Assembly (NCBI GenBank): GCA_024743435.1 | Contig: JANSWO010000010.1 | Span: 1-64,000, forward strand | Length of the DNA: 64,000 nucleotides | Origin: Pseudomonadaceae bacterium | GTDB taxonomy: Bacteria > Pseudomonadota > Gammaproteobacteria > Pseudomonadales > Azotimanducaceae | Direction of reading: 5' to 3' | Translations under genes and position numbers: made by a program | Notes under the pieces: generated by a model | Databases searched by the model: none | The model's input: only the letters and a program-made list of their open reading frames with translations | What the model was told of the DNA's origin: nothing | Part shown: positions 40,268 to 51,444 of the stretch, piece after piece | Layout of the letters: each line of letters starts with the position of its first letter | Position numbering within the stretch: position 1 is the stretch's first letter

Positions 40268-42169
40268 TTAGGTCTCTTCCGCTGGCGGCCCGATCGCATC
40301 GGGTTCGTCACCCTTGTCCGAATCGTCGCTCTTCGACGCCTGATCGGAACGCTTGGGCGCTCGTGGCTTCGCACCGGCCATGATGTCTCCGATCTGATCG
40401 GAATCGATCGTCTCGTATTCCATGAGGGCATCGGCCATCGCGTGCAGCTTCTCGGTGTTCTCATCGAGAATTTTGGCGGAGCGCTTGTAGCAGGTGTCGA
40501 TGATATCTCGCACTTCGAGGTCAATCTGCCTGGCGGTTTCGGGCGAGATTGCTTTCGGGCGTCCGCCAGCAGACATGCCCAGGAATACCTCGCCTTCCTC
40601 TTCATCGTACTTGAGAGGGCCAAGGCTTTCGGACAGCCCCCACTTGGTCACCATGCTGCGCGCGAGATTAGTGGCAACCTCAATATCGTTTGAAGCACCC
40701 GTCGTCACGCCGTCGGCTCCCAGGATCATCTCCTCGGCGATCCGGCCACCGAACAGGGAGCAGATACGGCTCAATAACGCCTGCTTGGATTGGCTATAAC
40801 GATCTTCCTCAGGCAGATACATCGTCACGCCCAAGGCTCGGCCGCGGGGCATGATGCTTACCTTGTAGACCGGGTCATGATCCGGCATCAGGAAGCCGAC
40901 AATGGCATGGCCCGCCTCATGAAACGCGGTGGTCCGCTTTTCGTCCTCCGACATGATCATTGAGCGCCGCTCGGTGCCCATCATGATCTTGTCTTTGGCC
41001 TTTTCGAACTCAATCTGTTCGACCAGACGTTTGCTCGCCCGGGCGGCAAATAGCGCCGCTTCATTCACCAGGTTCGCAAGGTCGGCGCCGGAGAAACCAG
41101 GCGTACCACGGGCAATAACGGCGGGATCCACGTCATCGGAGATCGGCACCTTGCGCATGTGCACTTTCAGGATCTGCTCGCGGCCGCGGATATCGGGAAG
41201 GCCGACAACCACCTGTCGATCGAAACGACCGGGGCGCAGCAACGCCGGGTCAAGCACGTCCGGGCGGTTCGTGGCGGCAATGACGATGATCCCGTCGTTG
41301 GCCTCAAAACCGTCCATTTCGACGAGTAGCTGGTTCAGCGTTTGCTCGCGCTCATCGTGACCACCGCCAAGGCCTGCACCACGATGCCGGCCAACCGCGT
41401 CAATCTCATCGATGAAGATAATGCAGGGAGCCTGCTTCTTGGCCTGCTCAAACATGTCGCGGACGCGCGATGCGCCAACGCCGACAAACATTTCGACGAA
41501 GTCGGAACCGGATATCGAGAAGAACGGAACCCGCGCCTCGCCGGCAATCGCCTTAGCCAGCAGCGTCTTACCAGTACCAGGTTGCCCCACCATGAGCACA
41601 CCGCGCGGAATCTTGCCGCCCAGCCGTTGAAACTTGCCCGGATCGCGCAAGAACTCCACGAGTTCGCCGACTTCTTCTTTCGCCTCATCGACACCGGCAA
41701 CATCCGCAAAGGTTGTCTTGATCTGGTCCTCAGACAGCAAACGGGCTTTGCTCTTGCCGAATGCCATCGGGCCGCCTTTGCCGCCACCACCACCTTGCAT
41801 CTGGCGCATGAACAGCATGAATACGGCAATAATGATGAGAATCGGGAACGTCGCCAGCAGCAGCTGACCCCAGAAACTCTCCTTCTCGGGCGCTATGCCT
41901 TCAAAGTTCACATTGTTCGATTCGAGATCGTCAATGAGCTTCGGATCTTCAGCAGGCGGCCGAACCACTTGAAAGGTTGTGCTGTCGTTACGCAGCTCGC
42001 CGTAAATGTAGTCGGCACCGATGCGTACGTTTACGACTTCACCCTGGTTCACCTTGTCTATGAACGCTGAATAGGTGAGCGTGCTCGGCTCGGGTCGAGG
42101 CGAGAAATTGTTGAAGACCGTGATCAGCACCGCCGCGATGACCAACCACAGTAGTAGATTTTTTCCCAT
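40268..42169 (-). CDS. ftsH: ATP-dependent zinc metalloprotease FtsH
   Basis: Membrane AAA+ protease that degrades misassembled membrane proteins and RpoH. 633 residues from the ATG at 42169 ([15 protein letters not shown]; a TTG three codons upstream is also open). Two membrane helices (about 4-24 and 98-118), Walker A GQPGTGKT, the second region of homology with two arginines, and zinc site HEAGH near 415. Downstream of rlmE as in E. coli. Confidence 0.98.
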   Translation of the reverse strand: MGKNLLLWLVIAAVLITVFNNFSPRPEPSTLTYSAFIDKVNQGEVVNVRIGADYIYGELRNDSTTFQVVRPPAEDPKLIDDLESNNVNFEGIAPEKESFWGQLLLATFPILIIIAVFMLFMRQMQGGGGGKGGPMAFGKSKARLLSEDQIKTTFADVAGVDEAKEEVGELVEFLRDPGKFQRLGGKIPRGVLMVGQPGTGKTLLAKAIAGEARVPFFSISGSDFVEMFVGVGASRVRDMFEQAKKQAPCIIFIDEIDAVGRHRGAGLGGGHDEREQTLNQLLVEMDGFEANDGIIVIAATNRPDVLDPALLRPGRFDRQVVVGLPDIRGREQILKVHMRKVPISDDVDPAVIARGTPGFSGADLANLVNEAALFAARASKRLVEQIEFEKAKDKIMMGTERRSMIMSEDEKRTTAFHEAGHAIVGFLMPDHDPVYKVSIMPRGRALGVTMYLPEEDRYSQSKQALLSRICSLFGGRIAEEMILGADGVTTGASNDIEVATNLARSMVTKWGLSESLGPLKYDEEEGEVFLGMSAGGRPKAISPETARQIDLEVRDIIDTCYKRSAKILDENTEKLHAMADALMEYETIDSDQIGDIMAGAKPRAPKRSDQASKSDDSDKGDEPDAIGPPAEET

Positions 42170-42295
42170 ATCGTTCAACAGCTTAGCCTCGGTTTAGAGT
42201 CCGTGCACCGGTGCGTACCTGCGTCAACAGGCAATGCCGGCGGCAGCCCAGAAGCGCCGAATTCGCGCTCGAAGGCGTATTTAACATCATCTACC

Positions 42296-42940
42296 CTACA
42301 CGACGCCCTCGTGAGACGTCAGTGAAGAATACTCAATCCCGACCGCGAACACTTCTCGGGATTCGGATCGTGATGACTTCGGTTTCATCATAGCCAACCG
42401 GCCAAAAAGCTTGCGCGTGTCCGCGACCCAAGCATCGAAACCATCGCCGTGGAACATTTTGACCACCATAGAGCCGCCAGGTTTCAACCATCGACCGGCG
42501 GCATCCACAGCAAGATCTGCCAGATTCATCGCTTCGGCCTGATCTCGCACCCGGATACCACTAATGTTGGGGGCCATATCGGATAACACAAGGTCAACCT
42601 GGCGCCCATCCAGCGCCTCGGTGATCCGTGTGTCCATGTCGTCGTTGCCGTACTCACCCTCCAGCAGCACAACATTGCCTGGTGCGGTGATCGGACGCGG
42701 ATCAACGGCAACGATCATGCCGTCATTGAGCCGCTCCGCGGCATAGCGGCTCCAACCGCCGGGTGCTGCACCCAACTCCAGAATTCGCATCCCAGGCCTG
42801 ATCAACTTGAAACGCGCATCGATCTCTTCGAGTTTGAAATGCGCGCGCGACCCCAACCCATCGGAAGCGGCCTTTTTGGCGAACGTGTCTTTACGCTGCC
42901 GCTCAAGCCAGCGCTGGGAGGATTTGGTACGCTTCGCCAT
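42296..42940 (-). CDS. rlmE: 23S rRNA (uridine-2'-O-)-methyltransferase RlmE
   Basis: Methylates U2552 of 23S rRNA in the A-loop. 214 residues with SAM-binding LELGAAPGGWS, the K-D-K-E catalytic set (LSDMAPN, VVKMF) and an N-terminal basic tail. Divergent from yhbY; 43 bp separate the starts. Confidence 0.97.
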   Translation of the reverse strand: MAKRTKSSQRWLERQRKDTFAKKAASDGLGSRAHFKLEEIDARFKLIRPGMRILELGAAPGGWSRYAAERLNDGMIVAVDPRPITAPGNVVLLEGEYGNDDMDTRITEALDGRQVDLVLSDMAPNISGIRVRDQAEAMNLADLAVDAAGRWLKPGGSMVVKMFHGDGFDAWVADTRKLFGRLAMMKPKSSRSESREVFAVGIEYSSLTSHEGVV

Positions 42941-42983
42941 CGCATTGCTACCTAGTCGTTACTTTCCACTCAACGTCGTCGCG

Positions 42984-43319
42984 ATGACGACTCACAGGAT
43001 CACCGCCCGCATGCTCGCCGCTAAAGAAAAGCGTGAACTTCGCCAGATCGCTCATCATCTCCAGGTCATTGTGACGGTTGGCGACTCTGGCGTCAGCGAC
43101 GGCGTTCGTGCAGAGACAGACCGAGCACTGAACGACCACGAGCTGATCAAGATGCGGATCAACATTGGCGAGCGCGACGAGCGTCGTCAACTCGCGGCTG
43201 AGCTGGCCGAATCCGTGAATGCCGAAGTGGTTCACAACATCGGCAAGGTGTTTGTTCTGTTTCGCGAGAATCCCAAGCCGAACCCGCTACTCTCAAACCG
43301 GACTCGTTTCGCGAAATAG
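42984..43319 (+). CDS. yhbY: RNA-binding protein YhbY (CRM domain)
   Basis: Associates with pre-50S particles. About 111 residues from the ATG at 42984 (an ATG at 43011 would give 102); the frame is open back to 42807 but overlaps rlmE. CRM/YhbY core with LRQIAHHLQVIVTVGDSGVSD and HELIKMRI. It has the opposite orientation to its neighbours, and an exceptionally long hairpin begins right after its stop codon. Confidence 0.93.
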   Translation: MTTHRITARMLAAKEKRELRQIAHHLQVIVTVGDSGVSDGVRAETDRALNDHELIKMRINIGERDERRQLAAELAESVNAEVVHNIGKVFVLFRENPKPNPLLSNRTRFAK

Positions 43320-43364
43320 CTTGTATACGCCATTGAGCGCGTTGCGCTCGATGGCGTATACAAG
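43320..43364 (+). terminator. 21-bp hairpin abutting the yhbY stop codon
   Basis: Arms 43320-43340 and 43344-43364, loop GTT, one G-T pair and otherwise perfect. It starts at the first base after the TAG stop. There is no T-run, so it may be a 3'-end stabiliser or barrier rather than a classic terminator. A second hairpin (ACGGTTTGC-TTC-GCAAACCGT) follows at 43373-43393. Confidence 0.75.
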
Positions 43365-43429
43365 CCGCGGCGACGGTTTGCTTCGCAAACCGTGAGAGCG
43401 AAGCTCGTCACGACTGCTTGCGTGATCAC

Positions 43430-43575
43430 GAGACTGCCGCACTTCGGCTTCGCCTGCGTTCGCAGTGACGGGGGCATCAGCGCTTCACCGAGACTGCCGC
43501 ACTCCGGCTTCGCCTACGTTCGCAGTGACGGGGGTATCAGCGCCATACCGAGACTGCCGTACTCCGCCTGCGTTT
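43430..43575. repeat. 60-bp tandem repeat, 2.4 copies
   Basis: Units at 43430-43489, 43490-43549 and a partial one from 43550, each beginning GAGACTGCCG and containing TTCGCAGTGACGGGGG. The first two units differ at several positions, so the duplication is not recent. Confidence 0.9.
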
Positions 43576-43640
43576 GCCGTAACGGCAACACACCAGTCAT
43601 TGCGAGGGAGCGCCAAGCGACCGCGGCAAACTCCGACAGA

Positions 43641-44114
43641 CTAGATGTGCTCTACCTTGTCGATCTCATACTCCGCGTCACCGCCAGGCGTTTCAACATT
43701 CACGATGTCGCCTTCGCTTTTACCGACCAGCGCCCTCGATAGTGGCGACATGACCGATATCCTTCCGTTCTTAATGTCAGCTTCGTCTTCACCAACAATT
43801 CGGAACTTACGCTCAGTGTCGTCATCGCAATTGATCAGCGTAATCGTTGAGCCAAAAACGACCTTGCCGGTGTGCGCGATCTTTTTGACATCGATCACCT
43901 GAGCATCGGCCAGTTTGCTCTCTATCTCTCGAACGCGCGCTTCACTCATGCCTTGCTGGTCTTTCGCCGCATGGTATTCAGCATTTTCTTTCAGATCGCC
44001 GTGCTCGCGCGCTTCACCAATCGCTTTGCTGATTTCAGGGCGCACGACACGCTTCAAATGTTCCAGTTCGTCTCGCAGCGCCTGGGCGCCCTCAACAGTC
44101 ATTGGGTTTGGCAT
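43641..44114 (-). CDS. greA: Transcript cleavage factor GreA
   Basis: Rescues backtracked RNA polymerase. 157 residues from the ATG at 44114 (AGGTGA 7 bases upstream). Coiled-coil N-terminus with the acidic tip [13 protein letters not shown], then the C-terminal FKBP-like domain ([16 protein letters not shown]). Downstream of carB, the usual neighbour in Pseudomonas and its relatives. Confidence 0.97.
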   Translation of the reverse strand: MPNPMTVEGAQALRDELEHLKRVVRPEISKAIGEAREHGDLKENAEYHAAKDQQGMSEARVREIESKLADAQVIDVKKIAHTGKVVFGSTITLINCDDDTERKFRIVGEDEADIKNGRISVMSPLSRALVGKSEGDIVNVETPGGDAEYEIDKVEHI

Positions 44115-44191
44115 AGCAACTTCACCTGCGCAGTTCATCGCGCCCTAACCAGAGCACGAATGCTCCGTCGAAAAATGTAACGCCCGTGTAG

Positions 44192-47100
44192 TCAGGCAAG
44201 CTCGGCGTGCAGATCCTGAAGGCGGTGCACGTTTTCACCCGCTCCGAAGCGAATGGCCATGCAGAACGCTTCGCCACCCGTAAGCGTTGTGGTGTAGCAA
44301 ACCTTATTCTGCAACGCCAGACGTCTCAACACCGCCGAATCTGCGATTGCCTGGGCCCCTTCAGTGGTATTGACGATCAGATCAACCTTCTCGTTCTTGA
44401 GCATGTCGGAGATGTCCGGCCGGCCTTCGCCAACCTTATCGATCACCTCGACCTCCAACCCGGCATCCTTCAATGCTCGAGCCGTGCCGCGCGTTGCGAC
44501 GAGCGTGAAGCCAAGCTCCAGCAGGTCTCGCGCCACCGGAACAATGCCCTGTTTGTCGGACGTCTTCACAGAAAGGAAAGCACGGCCGCCCGACGGCAGC
44601 ACATCACCAGCTGCGAGCGACGCTTTGCTGAACGCTTCTGCGAAACTCGCGCCAACACCCATGACCTCACCGGTCGACTTCATTTCCGGCCCAAGAATCG
44701 GATCGACACCCTGAAACTTGGCAAAGGGAAACACCGACTCTTTCACACAAACATAGTTCGGAATGATCTCTTCCGTGAAGCCTTGCGACTCCAGTGATTG
44801 CCCGGCCATGCAGCGCGCAGCAATCTTCGCCAGCGATGTTCCAATGCATTTGGATACAAAGGGCACGGTGCGGGAAGCTCGTGGATTCACTTCCAGCACG
44901 AATATCTCATCGTCCTGCACGGCCAGCTGCACGTTCATGAGGCCAACCACGCCTAGCTCGCGGCCCATGGCAATGACCTGCTCGCGAATCTTTTGCTGAA
45001 TGCCCTGATCCAGCCTGTAGGGCGGCAACGAGCAGGCAGAATCACCCGAGTGAACGCCCGCCTCTTCGATGTGCTGCATGATGGCGCCGATGACAACCTT
45101 CTCACCGTCGCAAACGGCATCAACGTCCACCTCGACGGCTTTGTCGAGAAAGCGGTCTAGCAAAACCGGCGATTCGTTCGACACATCAACCGCGTTCTGA
45201 AGGTACCGCGTCAACTCTTCATCGGTGTGCACAACCTCCATCGCCCGGCCACCGAGCACGTAGGAAGGCCGAACCACCAAGGGATAGCCAATCTCTGCCG
45301 CCGCCGCGATGCCTTGCTCGGCTGTGCCGATGGTTCGGTTGTCTGGCTGGCGAAGCTTCAACTTATGCAGCATCGACTGGAATCGCTCACGATCCTCAGC
45401 ACGATCGATTGCCTCTGCGCCGGTGCCGAGAATCGGCACGCCCAGCGCTTCCAAGTGACCGACCAGTTTCAGAGGCGTCTGACCGCCAAACTGAACAATG
45501 ACGCCCTTGGGTTTTTCGATGTCGACGATGGCCATGACATCTTCAAGCGTGACTGGCTCAAAATACAGCCGATCGGACGTGTCGTAGTCCGTAGACACCG
45601 TCTCCGGGTTGCAGTTGACCATGATGGTTTCAAAGCCGTCTTCACGCATGGCAAGCGCCGCATGCACACAGCAGTAGTCAAACTCGATGCCTTGGCCGAT
45701 TCGGTTCGGCCCGCCACCCAGCACCATGATCTTATCGCGATCGCTTGGGTCTGCTTCGCAGAACTCTTCGTACGTCGAGTAGAGATAAGCCGTGGCCGAC
45801 GAAAACTCGGCGGCGCAGGTATCCACACGCTTATAGACCGGAATGACGCCCAGCGACTTGCGATGCCGTGTGACGTCAGCCTCTTCAATACCGAGGATCG
45901 CCGCCAGCCGCGCATCGGAGAAGCCGTCGCGCTTCAATGAGCGCATGGCATGCTCGTCGAGATCCGCAAGCGTGCCTTTTGCAACGTCCGCCTCAGCAAG
46001 CATGAGGTCTTCGATGGTGGCCAGAAACCAAGGATCAATCGCCGTGAGTTCGTTCACCTCTTCCAGCGTTTTACCGTGCCGGAAGGCATCGGCTACGTAC
46101 CAGATCCGCTCGGGGCCAGTACTACGAAGCTCTCGATTGAGCTTGGCAAGTGAGTTTTTGCCCGAATCAATCAGTGGATCAAAGCCCGCCTTTCCGGTTT
46201 CGAGCCCACGCAGCGCTTTCTGCAATGACTCCGCAAAGGTCCGGCCAATCGCCATCACTTCACCCACAGATTTCATCTGCGTAGTGAGAATCGCCTCCGC
46301 CTGTTCGAATTTCTCGAACGTAAAGCGCGGAATCTTGGTCACTACATAGTCGATGCTTGGCTCGAAGGATGCCGGAGTGACGCCAGTGATATCGTTCATC
46401 AGCTCATCGAGCGTGTAGCCGACCGCCAGTTTCGCGGCAACTTTGGCAATCGGAAAACCAGTCGCTTTCGAGGCAAGTGCAGACGACCGCGAGACCCGCG
46501 GGTTCATCTCGATGACCACCATTCGACCCGTCTCCGGGTCGATCGCAAACTGAACGTTTGAACCGCCAGTCTCAACGCCAATCTCGCGCAAGACTGCGAT
46601 CGAGGCATTCCGCAGTATCTGATATTCCTTGTCTGTCAGCGTCTGCGCCGGTGCAACGGTAATACTGTCGCCGGTATGCACGCCCATGGGGTCAAAGTTT
46701 TCGATAGAGCAGATGATGATGCAGTTATCGAGCTTGTCGCGAACCACCTCCATCTCGAACTCTTTCCAACCCAGGAGCGACTCGTCAATGAGCAGCTCAT
46801 TAGTCGGCGACAAATCCAGGCCGCGCGTGCAAATCTCCACGAACTCTTCGTGGTTATAAGCGATGCCGCCGCCGCTGCCACCAAGGGTAAAGGACGGCCG
46901 GATGACACATGGATAGCCAAGCTGCACCTGTACCTGCAGCGCCTCTTCCATGCTGTGCGCGATCGCCGAACGCGGTGTTTCAAGACCGATGCGTTTCATC
47001 GCGCGGTCAAAGCGCTCCCGGTCCTCAGCTTTGTCAATCGCGTCCTGGCTTGCACCAATCAACTCGACATTGAAACGCTCGAGCACGCCCTCTCGAACCA

Positions 47101-47404
47101 GATCGAGCGCACAGTTGAGTGCCGTTTGGCCACCCATGGTGGGCAGTACCGCATCCGGGCGCTCACGCTCGATGATGGCTGACACCGTGCGCCACTCAAC
47201 CGGCTCAATGTAGGTGGCATCGGCCATCGCCGGATCGGTCATGATCGTGGCCGGGTTGGAATTCACCAGGATGACGCGATATCCCTCATCTCGCAGGGCC
47301 TTACAAGCCTGGGCTCCGGAGTAGTCAAACTCACACGCCTGACCGATGACGATTGGGCCCGCGCCAAGAATCAGAACGCTTTCGATGTCTGTACGTTTTG
47401 GCAT
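44192..47404 (-). CDS. carB: Carbamoyl-phosphate synthase large subunit
   Basis: Makes carbamoyl phosphate for arginine and pyrimidines from bicarbonate, ammonia and ATP. 1070 residues with two ATP-grasp halves (SGGGIAYN region and the second half around [14 protein letters not shown]) and the C-terminal allosteric MGS-like domain. It starts 2 bp after carA and leads into greA. Confidence 0.99.
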   Translation of the reverse strand: MPKRTDIESVLILGAGPIVIGQACEFDYSGAQACKALRDEGYRVILVNSNPATIMTDPAMADATYIEPVEWRTVSAIIERERPDAVLPTMGGQTALNCALDLVREGVLERFNVELIGASQDAIDKAEDRERFDRAMKRIGLETPRSAIAHSMEEALQVQVQLGYPCVIRPSFTLGGSGGGIAYNHEEFVEICTRGLDLSPTNELLIDESLLGWKEFEMEVVRDKLDNCIIICSIENFDPMGVHTGDSITVAPAQTLTDKEYQILRNASIAVLREIGVETGGSNVQFAIDPETGRMVVIEMNPRVSRSSALASKATGFPIAKVAAKLAVGYTLDELMNDITGVTPASFEPSIDYVVTKIPRFTFEKFEQAEAILTTQMKSVGEVMAIGRTFAESLQKALRGLETGKAGFDPLIDSGKNSLAKLNRELRSTGPERIWYVADAFRHGKTLEEVNELTAIDPWFLATIEDLMLAEADVAKGTLADLDEHAMRSLKRDGFSDARLAAILGIEEADVTRHRKSLGVIPVYKRVDTCAAEFSSATAYLYSTYEEFCEADPSDRDKIMVLGGGPNRIGQGIEFDYCCVHAALAMREDGFETIMVNCNPETVSTDYDTSDRLYFEPVTLEDVMAIVDIEKPKGVIVQFGGQTPLKLVGHLEALGVPILGTGAEAIDRAEDRERFQSMLHKLKLRQPDNRTIGTAEQGIAAAAEIGYPLVVRPSYVLGGRAMEVVHTDEELTRYLQNAVDVSNESPVLLDRFLDKAVEVDVDAVCDGEKVVIGAIMQHIEEAGVHSGDSACSLPPYRLDQGIQQKIREQVIAMGRELGVVGLMNVQLAVQDDEIFVLEVNPRASRTVPFVSKCIGTSLAKIAARCMAGQSLESQGFTEEIIPNYVCVKESVFPFAKFQGVDPILGPEMKSTGEVMGVGASFAEAFSKASLAAGDVLPSGGRAFLSVKTSDKQGIVPVARDLLELGFTLVATRGTARALKDAGLEVEVIDKVGEGRPDISDMLKNEKVDLIVNTTEGAQAIADSAVLRRLALQNKVCYTTTLTGGEAFCMAIRFGAGENVHRLQDLHAELA

Positions 47405-47406
47405 GG

Positions 47407-48552
47407 CTAGTCGTTGCCTGTCGCGTTGGTCCGGTGCTCGGTCATAAGCTCGATGAACTGATCAAATAGGTACTGCGGATCCTGCGGCCCGGGGCTTGCT
47501 TCCGGATGGCCCTGGAAACCAAAAGCCGGGCGGTCCGTGCGACGCACGCCCTGGAGCGAGCCATCGAAGAGCGAGACGTGTGTTGCCTTCAGGCAGCTGG
47601 GTAGCTCGTCTGCGTTGATCGCAAAACCGTGATTCTGAGAGGTGATGAGCACACGTCCGGAATCGAGATCTTTCACCGGATGGTTAGCGCCATGATGGCC
47701 ATACGCCATCTTTACCGAGGTCGCGCCGCTGGCGAGCGAAAGAATCTGATGGCCAAGGCAAATGCCGAACATAGGCAGCTTGGCATCGAGCAACGTACGC
47801 ACAGCCGCGATCGCGTAATCGCACGGTTCCGGATCGCCCGGGCCATTCGACAGGAAGACACCGTCAGGATTCATCGCCAGAACATCTTCGGCAGGCGTTT
47901 CTGCCGGCACCACCGTCAACCGACAGCCTCGCTCCGCGAGCAGCCGAAGAATATTGCGCTTTACTCCAAAATCGTAGGCCACCACGTGGAAGCGCGCCTC
48001 GGGTGATTCCTGGTAACCGCTCCCTAGCGTCCAGGTTGAGCCCTGCCATTCCTTAGTTGCGTCGCGACTGACGACGCGGGCGAGGTCCATACCCGCAAGA
48101 CCGGGGAATTCGTTTGCCAAAGCCACCGCTTTGTCCGGATCGAGGTTCGGCCCGGTGACGATCGCGCCGCCCTGAGCGCCATGGTCTCGAATGTGGCGGG
48201 TAAGCTCGCGAGTATCCAGGTCGCTGATCGCGACGACGTTTTCGCGTTGCAGGTAGTCGGACAGACTCATTGTCGCCCGCCAATTGCTGTGCAGCCGCGG
48301 CAGGTCGCGAATGATCAAACCATCGGCCCAGACACGACGCGATTCCACGTCCTCCGGGTTCACACCCGTATTGCCGATGTGAGGATAGGTTAGGGTGACG
48401 ATCTGACGAGCATAGGAAGGGTCCGTAAGGATTTCCTGATAGCCAGTCATGGCCGTATTGAACACCACTTCACCAACGGTTTTGCCCGCAGCGCCAATCG
48501 AGCGGCCGCGAAAAATCCTACCGTCTGCAAGAGCCAACAGCGCGGGTATCAA
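47407..48552 (-). CDS. carA: Carbamoyl-phosphate synthase small subunit
   Basis: Glutaminase subunit that feeds ammonia to CarB. I choose the TTG at 48552: it gives 381 residues, aligns with the E. coli N-terminus ([16 protein letters not shown]), and a CGGA precedes it. The open frame upstream to 48741 reads through the leader and is unlikely to be protein. Class I amidotransferase triad: cysteine in GICLGHQIL, and histidine and glutamate in GHPEASPGP. Confidence 0.96.
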   Translation of the reverse strand: MIPALLALADGRIFRGRSIGAAGKTVGEVVFNTAMTGYQEILTDPSYARQIVTLTYPHIGNTGVNPEDVESRRVWADGLIIRDLPRLHSNWRATMSLSDYLQRENVVAISDLDTRELTRHIRDHGAQGGAIVTGPNLDPDKAVALANEFPGLAGMDLARVVSRDATKEWQGSTWTLGSGYQESPEARFHVVAYDFGVKRNILRLLAERGCRLTVVPAETPAEDVLAMNPDGVFLSNGPGDPEPCDYAIAAVRTLLDAKLPMFGICLGHQILSLASGATSVKMAYGHHGANHPVKDLDSGRVLITSQNHGFAINADELPSCLKATHVSLFDGSLQGVRRTDRPAFGFQGHPEASPGPQDPQYLFDQFIELMTEHRTNATGND

Positions 48553-48723
48553 AATGGTTATCCGACTCAATGAGTTGTCGTGGACAGGCGCCTGGCATTC
48601 CCCCGAACACCACTGGCGTCTCCTGTCTCCAGAATCCGCCAATACGCCATCTGGCTGAGCCTCTGCCGCCCCTTCGGCTTCTTTGAGCCATATCTGAGCC
48701 AACAATATGCTGCAGCCGCCTGC

Positions 48724-48755
48724 AAAAAGGCGAAGCCGCAAAACGACCTCGCCTT
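48724..48755 (-). terminator. Terminator-like hairpin between dapB and carA
   Basis: Minus strand AAGGCGA / TCGCCTT with a 15-base loop followed by TTT, about 90 bp after dapB and 170 bp before carA. It may end dapB transcripts or be a carAB attenuator. No other gene is visible in the 48553-48845 leader. Confidence 0.5.
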
Positions 48756-48845
48756 AACCGAGCAGTCTAACCAAAGGCCCTGGCCCTGAGAAGAGGCAGC
48801 AGCCTGCTTTGGCGACTTTGATTGCCAAAGATGGGCAATTTGCCG

Positions 48846-49649
48846 TCAGTCGAGCCCGAGCACATCGGAGATATCGAATCGTCCACTCTTCTTGTCAGCA
48901 ATGAAGCGTGCCCCGGCCAACGCGCCGCTGGCAAAGTTCAGCCGGCTCGACGCCCGATGAGTAATTTCGATGCGCTCACCAAGCCCTGCAAACATGACCG
49001 TGTGCTCACCGACGATATCGCCGGCACGAACCGTCGCGAAGCCGATGGTGTTGTCGTCCCTGGCACCGGTTATGCCTTCGCGGCCATAGACCGCCACCTT
49101 GGAGAGGTCGCGACCAACCGCATCAGCCACGATCTCACCCATACGCACCGCCGTGCCCGAGGGCGCATCAATCTTGTGCCGGTGATGCGCTTCGAGGATC
49201 TCGATATCGGTTGAGTCACCAATTGCCTTGGCGGCCATCTCAATCAACTTGAACACCAGGTTCACACCCAGACTCATATTCGGCGCCGTCAGCACCGCGG
49301 TGCGCTGGCCTGCCTCCTCAATCGCCGACAAGCCATCCGCATCAAAGCCCGTGGTGCCAATGACGATGCCTTTGCCGGCATGCGCGCATGCTTCGAGGGC
49401 TGGCAGCGTCGCCGCAGGCACGCTGAAATCCACGAGCACATCGAACTCGTCTGTCGCGGCCGCAACATCGCTGGTTATCGCAACCCCCTGTTTGCCCGCA
49501 CCTGCCAACTCACCAGCATCCAGGCCAAGGAAATCTGATCCTGCATGCTCAAAGGCAGCTCCGAGTTCCAGGTCGTCCGCTTCCGCGATGGTCTGGATCA
49601 GCGTTCGGCCCATTCGTCCGGCCGCACCGGTAATGGCTATTCGAATCAT
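48846..49649 (-). CDS. dapB: 4-hydroxy-tetrahydrodipicolinate reductase
   Basis: NAD(P)H-dependent step of the lysine/diaminopimelate pathway, so cell-wall related. 267 residues from the ATG at 49649 (GAGG 6 bases upstream; a TTG four codons earlier is the longer alternative). N-terminal GAAGRMGR nucleotide motif and C-terminal [15 protein letters not shown] with the catalytic histidine and lysine. Confidence 0.97.
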   Translation of the reverse strand: MIRIAITGAAGRMGRTLIQTIAEADDLELGAAFEHAGSDFLGLDAGELAGAGKQGVAITSDVAAATDEFDVLVDFSVPAATLPALEACAHAGKGIVIGTTGFDADGLSAIEEAGQRTAVLTAPNMSLGVNLVFKLIEMAAKAIGDSTDIEILEAHHRHKIDAPSGTAVRMGEIVADAVGRDLSKVAVYGREGITGARDDNTIGFATVRAGDIVGEHTVMFAGLGERIEITHRASSRLNFASGALAGARFIADKKSGRFDISDVLGLD

Positions 49650-49737
49650 GAGGCACCTCAATTTGAGGCGGGATTATGACGACAGCGACGCGGCGTGGCG
49701 AGGCTGAAGCCCGTTCGTCATCGCGAGGCCGGTGCAC

Positions 49738-49812
49738 TCCCGTCATTGCGGGGCCGAAGCATTCCCGTCATTGCGGGGCCGAAGCATTCCCGTCATTGCG
49801 AGGCCGAAGGCC
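49738..49812. repeat. 25-bp tandem units
   Basis: TCCCGTCATTGCGGGGCCGA-type units begin at 49738, 49763 and 49788; the third diverges into the larger repeat. A degenerate earlier version (CGTTCGTCATCGCGAGGCC) is at about 49712. Confidence 0.85.
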
Positions 49813-50087
49813 GCGGCAATCTCATAAGGCCGTGGCAATCTCATGACTAAGAGCCATGCCCAAGACTGAAGGAGATCGCCGCGTCGCCAGCCCGCTACGC
49901 GGCCTGCTCCTCGCGATGACGGAGAACGGAGGGCGGGGACACTCCCGTCATTGCGAGGCCGCAGGCCGCGGCAATCTCATAAGGCCGTGGCAATCTCATA
50001 ACTAAGAGCCAAGCCCAAGACTGAAGGAGATCGCCGCGTCGCCAGCCCGCTACGCGGCCTGCTCCTCGCGATGACGGGGAACGGAGG
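49788..50087. repeat. 145-bp direct duplication
   Basis: Copy 1 at 49788-49932 and copy 2 at 49943-50087, 155 bp apart. By eye four mismatches. Each copy includes GCGAGGCCG...GGCCGCGGCAATCTC, able to fold, and GAAGGAGATCGCCGCGTCGC, the same words as the repeats near 26.6 and 60.8 kb. Confidence 0.9.
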
Positions 50088-50148
50088 CATGCTCCTCGCG
50101 ATAATGGGTAGCAGAGGCCAGCTCCTGGCGATGACGTGGTCCGCTGAG

Positions 50149-51276
50149 TTACTTCGTCAGCCCGTCAAAGAAGCTCTTCACCCCGTCAAACCAGCTGGCC
50201 TCCTTGGGTGAGTGCTTCTTGCCACCTTCGCTGAGGCTGGATTTGAACTGCTGCAGCAGGTCTTTCTGGTGATCACTGAGCTTTACCGGCGTCTCGACGG
50301 CAACACGGCACAATAGATCACCGACCGCGCCACCACGCACAGGCTTCACGCCTTTGCCGCGCAGTCTGAATAGCTTGCCGGTTTGAGTTTCCGGTGGCAC
50401 TTTCAGGGACACCCGACCGTCCAGCGTCGGCACCTCAATTTCACCGCCAAGCGCTGCATCAGCGAAGCTGATCGGCACTTCGCAATATAGGTTCTTACCA
50501 TCTCGCTCAAAGATCGGGTGCTGACGCACCTCGATCTGAACATACAGATCACCTGGGGGCCCGCCGTTCATGCCCGCTTCGCCTTCGCCAGTGAGGCGAA
50601 TGCGATCACCGGTATCGACACCGCCCGGTATCTTCACCGACAGAGTCTTCATTTTCTCGACTCGGCCCTGACCGGCACAGCTCGAGCAAGGATCTGTGAT
50701 GACCTGGCCTGCGCCCCGACAACGCGGACAGGTCTGCTGTAGTGAGAAGAAGCCCTGGGAGACACGAATCTGGCCTGCTCCCTGACAATCCGGGCAGGTA
50801 CTGGCCGACGTGCCTTCTTTCGCTCCACTACCGTCGCAGGTGCCACAGGCAGACAGAACGGGCACCTTAATCTCAATTTCGTCACCGTTGACGGCCTGCT
50901 CGAGATCAAGCTCCAGGCCGTAGCGAAGATCGGCGCCCTGGCGTACGGAGCTGCGGCCGCCACCGCGACCTCCGGAGAATATATCGCCGAACACATCACT
51001 GAAGACGTCTGAGAAGTTGCCGTTCTGGAAACCGCCCATGCCAGCCTGAGGATCGACACCCGCATGTCCATATTGATCGTACGCCGCACGTTTTTCGGAG
51101 CTCGATAGGATCTCGTAGGCTTCGGTCGCCTCCTTGAACTTGGCATCCGCGTCGGCGTCATCCGAGTTGCGGTCTGGATGGTATTTCATCGCCAGGCGCC
51201 GGTACGCCTTCTTGATTTCAGCATCCCCAGCGCCACGATCAACGCCGAGGACGTCGTAGTAGTCTCGTTGTGACAT
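50149..51276 (-). CDS. dnaJ: Chaperone protein DnaJ
   Basis: Hsp40 partner of DnaK. 375 residues: J domain with YHPDRN (HPD motif near 33), Gly/Phe-rich linker (about 75-120), four zinc-binding CxxCxGxG repeats ([32 protein letters not shown]) and C-terminal substrate domains. Separated from dnaK by a terminator-like hairpin. Confidence 0.99.
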   Translation of the reverse strand: MSQRDYYDVLGVDRGAGDAEIKKAYRRLAMKYHPDRNSDDADADAKFKEATEAYEILSSSEKRAAYDQYGHAGVDPQAGMGGFQNGNFSDVFSDVFGDIFSGGRGGGRSSVRQGADLRYGLELDLEQAVNGDEIEIKVPVLSACGTCDGSGAKEGTSASTCPDCQGAGQIRVSQGFFSLQQTCPRCRGAGQVITDPCSSCAGQGRVEKMKTLSVKIPGGVDTGDRIRLTGEGEAGMNGGPPGDLYVQIEVRQHPIFERDGKNLYCEVPISFADAALGGEIEVPTLDGRVSLKVPPETQTGKLFRLRGKGVKPVRGGAVGDLLCRVAVETPVKLSDHQKDLLQQFKSSLSEGGKKHSPKEASWFDGVKSFFDGLTK

Positions 51277-51368
51277 GGCTGTATTCCTGTATCCCTGATC
51301 GTCTAGCGGCTCTGCTCTGCAAGGCCGACTGAAATATTCACACGCGCAAATGCGCGTTCAACATACGC

Positions 51369-51401
51369 AAAAGCCGCGCGCTGTTGTTAACAGCGAGCGG
51401 C
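51369..51401 (-). terminator. Hairpin between dnaK and dnaJ
   Basis: Minus strand GCCGC-x-CGCTGTT / AACAGCG-x-GCGGC (one mismatch, loop AAC) followed by TTTT. It should lower dnaJ relative to dnaK by partial termination. Confidence 0.8.
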
Positions 51402-51444
51402 CCAAAGATGGCGCGGCTTAACACCGCGCCGAAGGTCTGCTGGC

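Larger units (their letters stand above)
43320..43640. other. Non-coding gap between convergent yhbY and greA
   Basis: 320 bases holding two hairpins and a 60-bp tandem repeat, plus a CAGTCATTGCGAGGGAG fragment near 43593 that looks like the dispersed repeat family. An open frame at 43392-43742 encodes a 20-residue repeat because the unit is 60 bp, but it overlaps greA and has no ribosome site, so I do not call it a gene. Confidence 0.75.
49650..50148. other. Repeat-filled gap between dnaJ and dapB
   Basis: 500 bases made mostly of repeats: 25-bp tandem units near 49738-49812, a 145-bp duplication (separate entry) and shorter fragments such as CTCCTCGCGATGACGG up to 50140. No gene. It probably carries the 3' end signals of dnaJ, but no clear terminator stands out. 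Confidence 0.8.

Noticed and set aside
42170-43000. Sigma-32 promoter for rlmE-ftsH, known in E. coli
   Set aside because: No CTTGAA/CCCCAT pair with suitable spacing was visible upstream of either gene.
43392-43742. 116-residue open frame over the 60-bp repeat
   Set aside because: Overlaps greA on the other strand, has no ribosome site, and exists only because the repeat unit is a multiple of three.
45227-45940. 237-codon open frame opposite carB
   Set aside because: Same reason; no domain or ribosome site.
49738-50087. CRISPR-like array
   Set aside because: Units are contiguous or adjoin large copies with no unique spacers of uniform length, and no cas genes are present.
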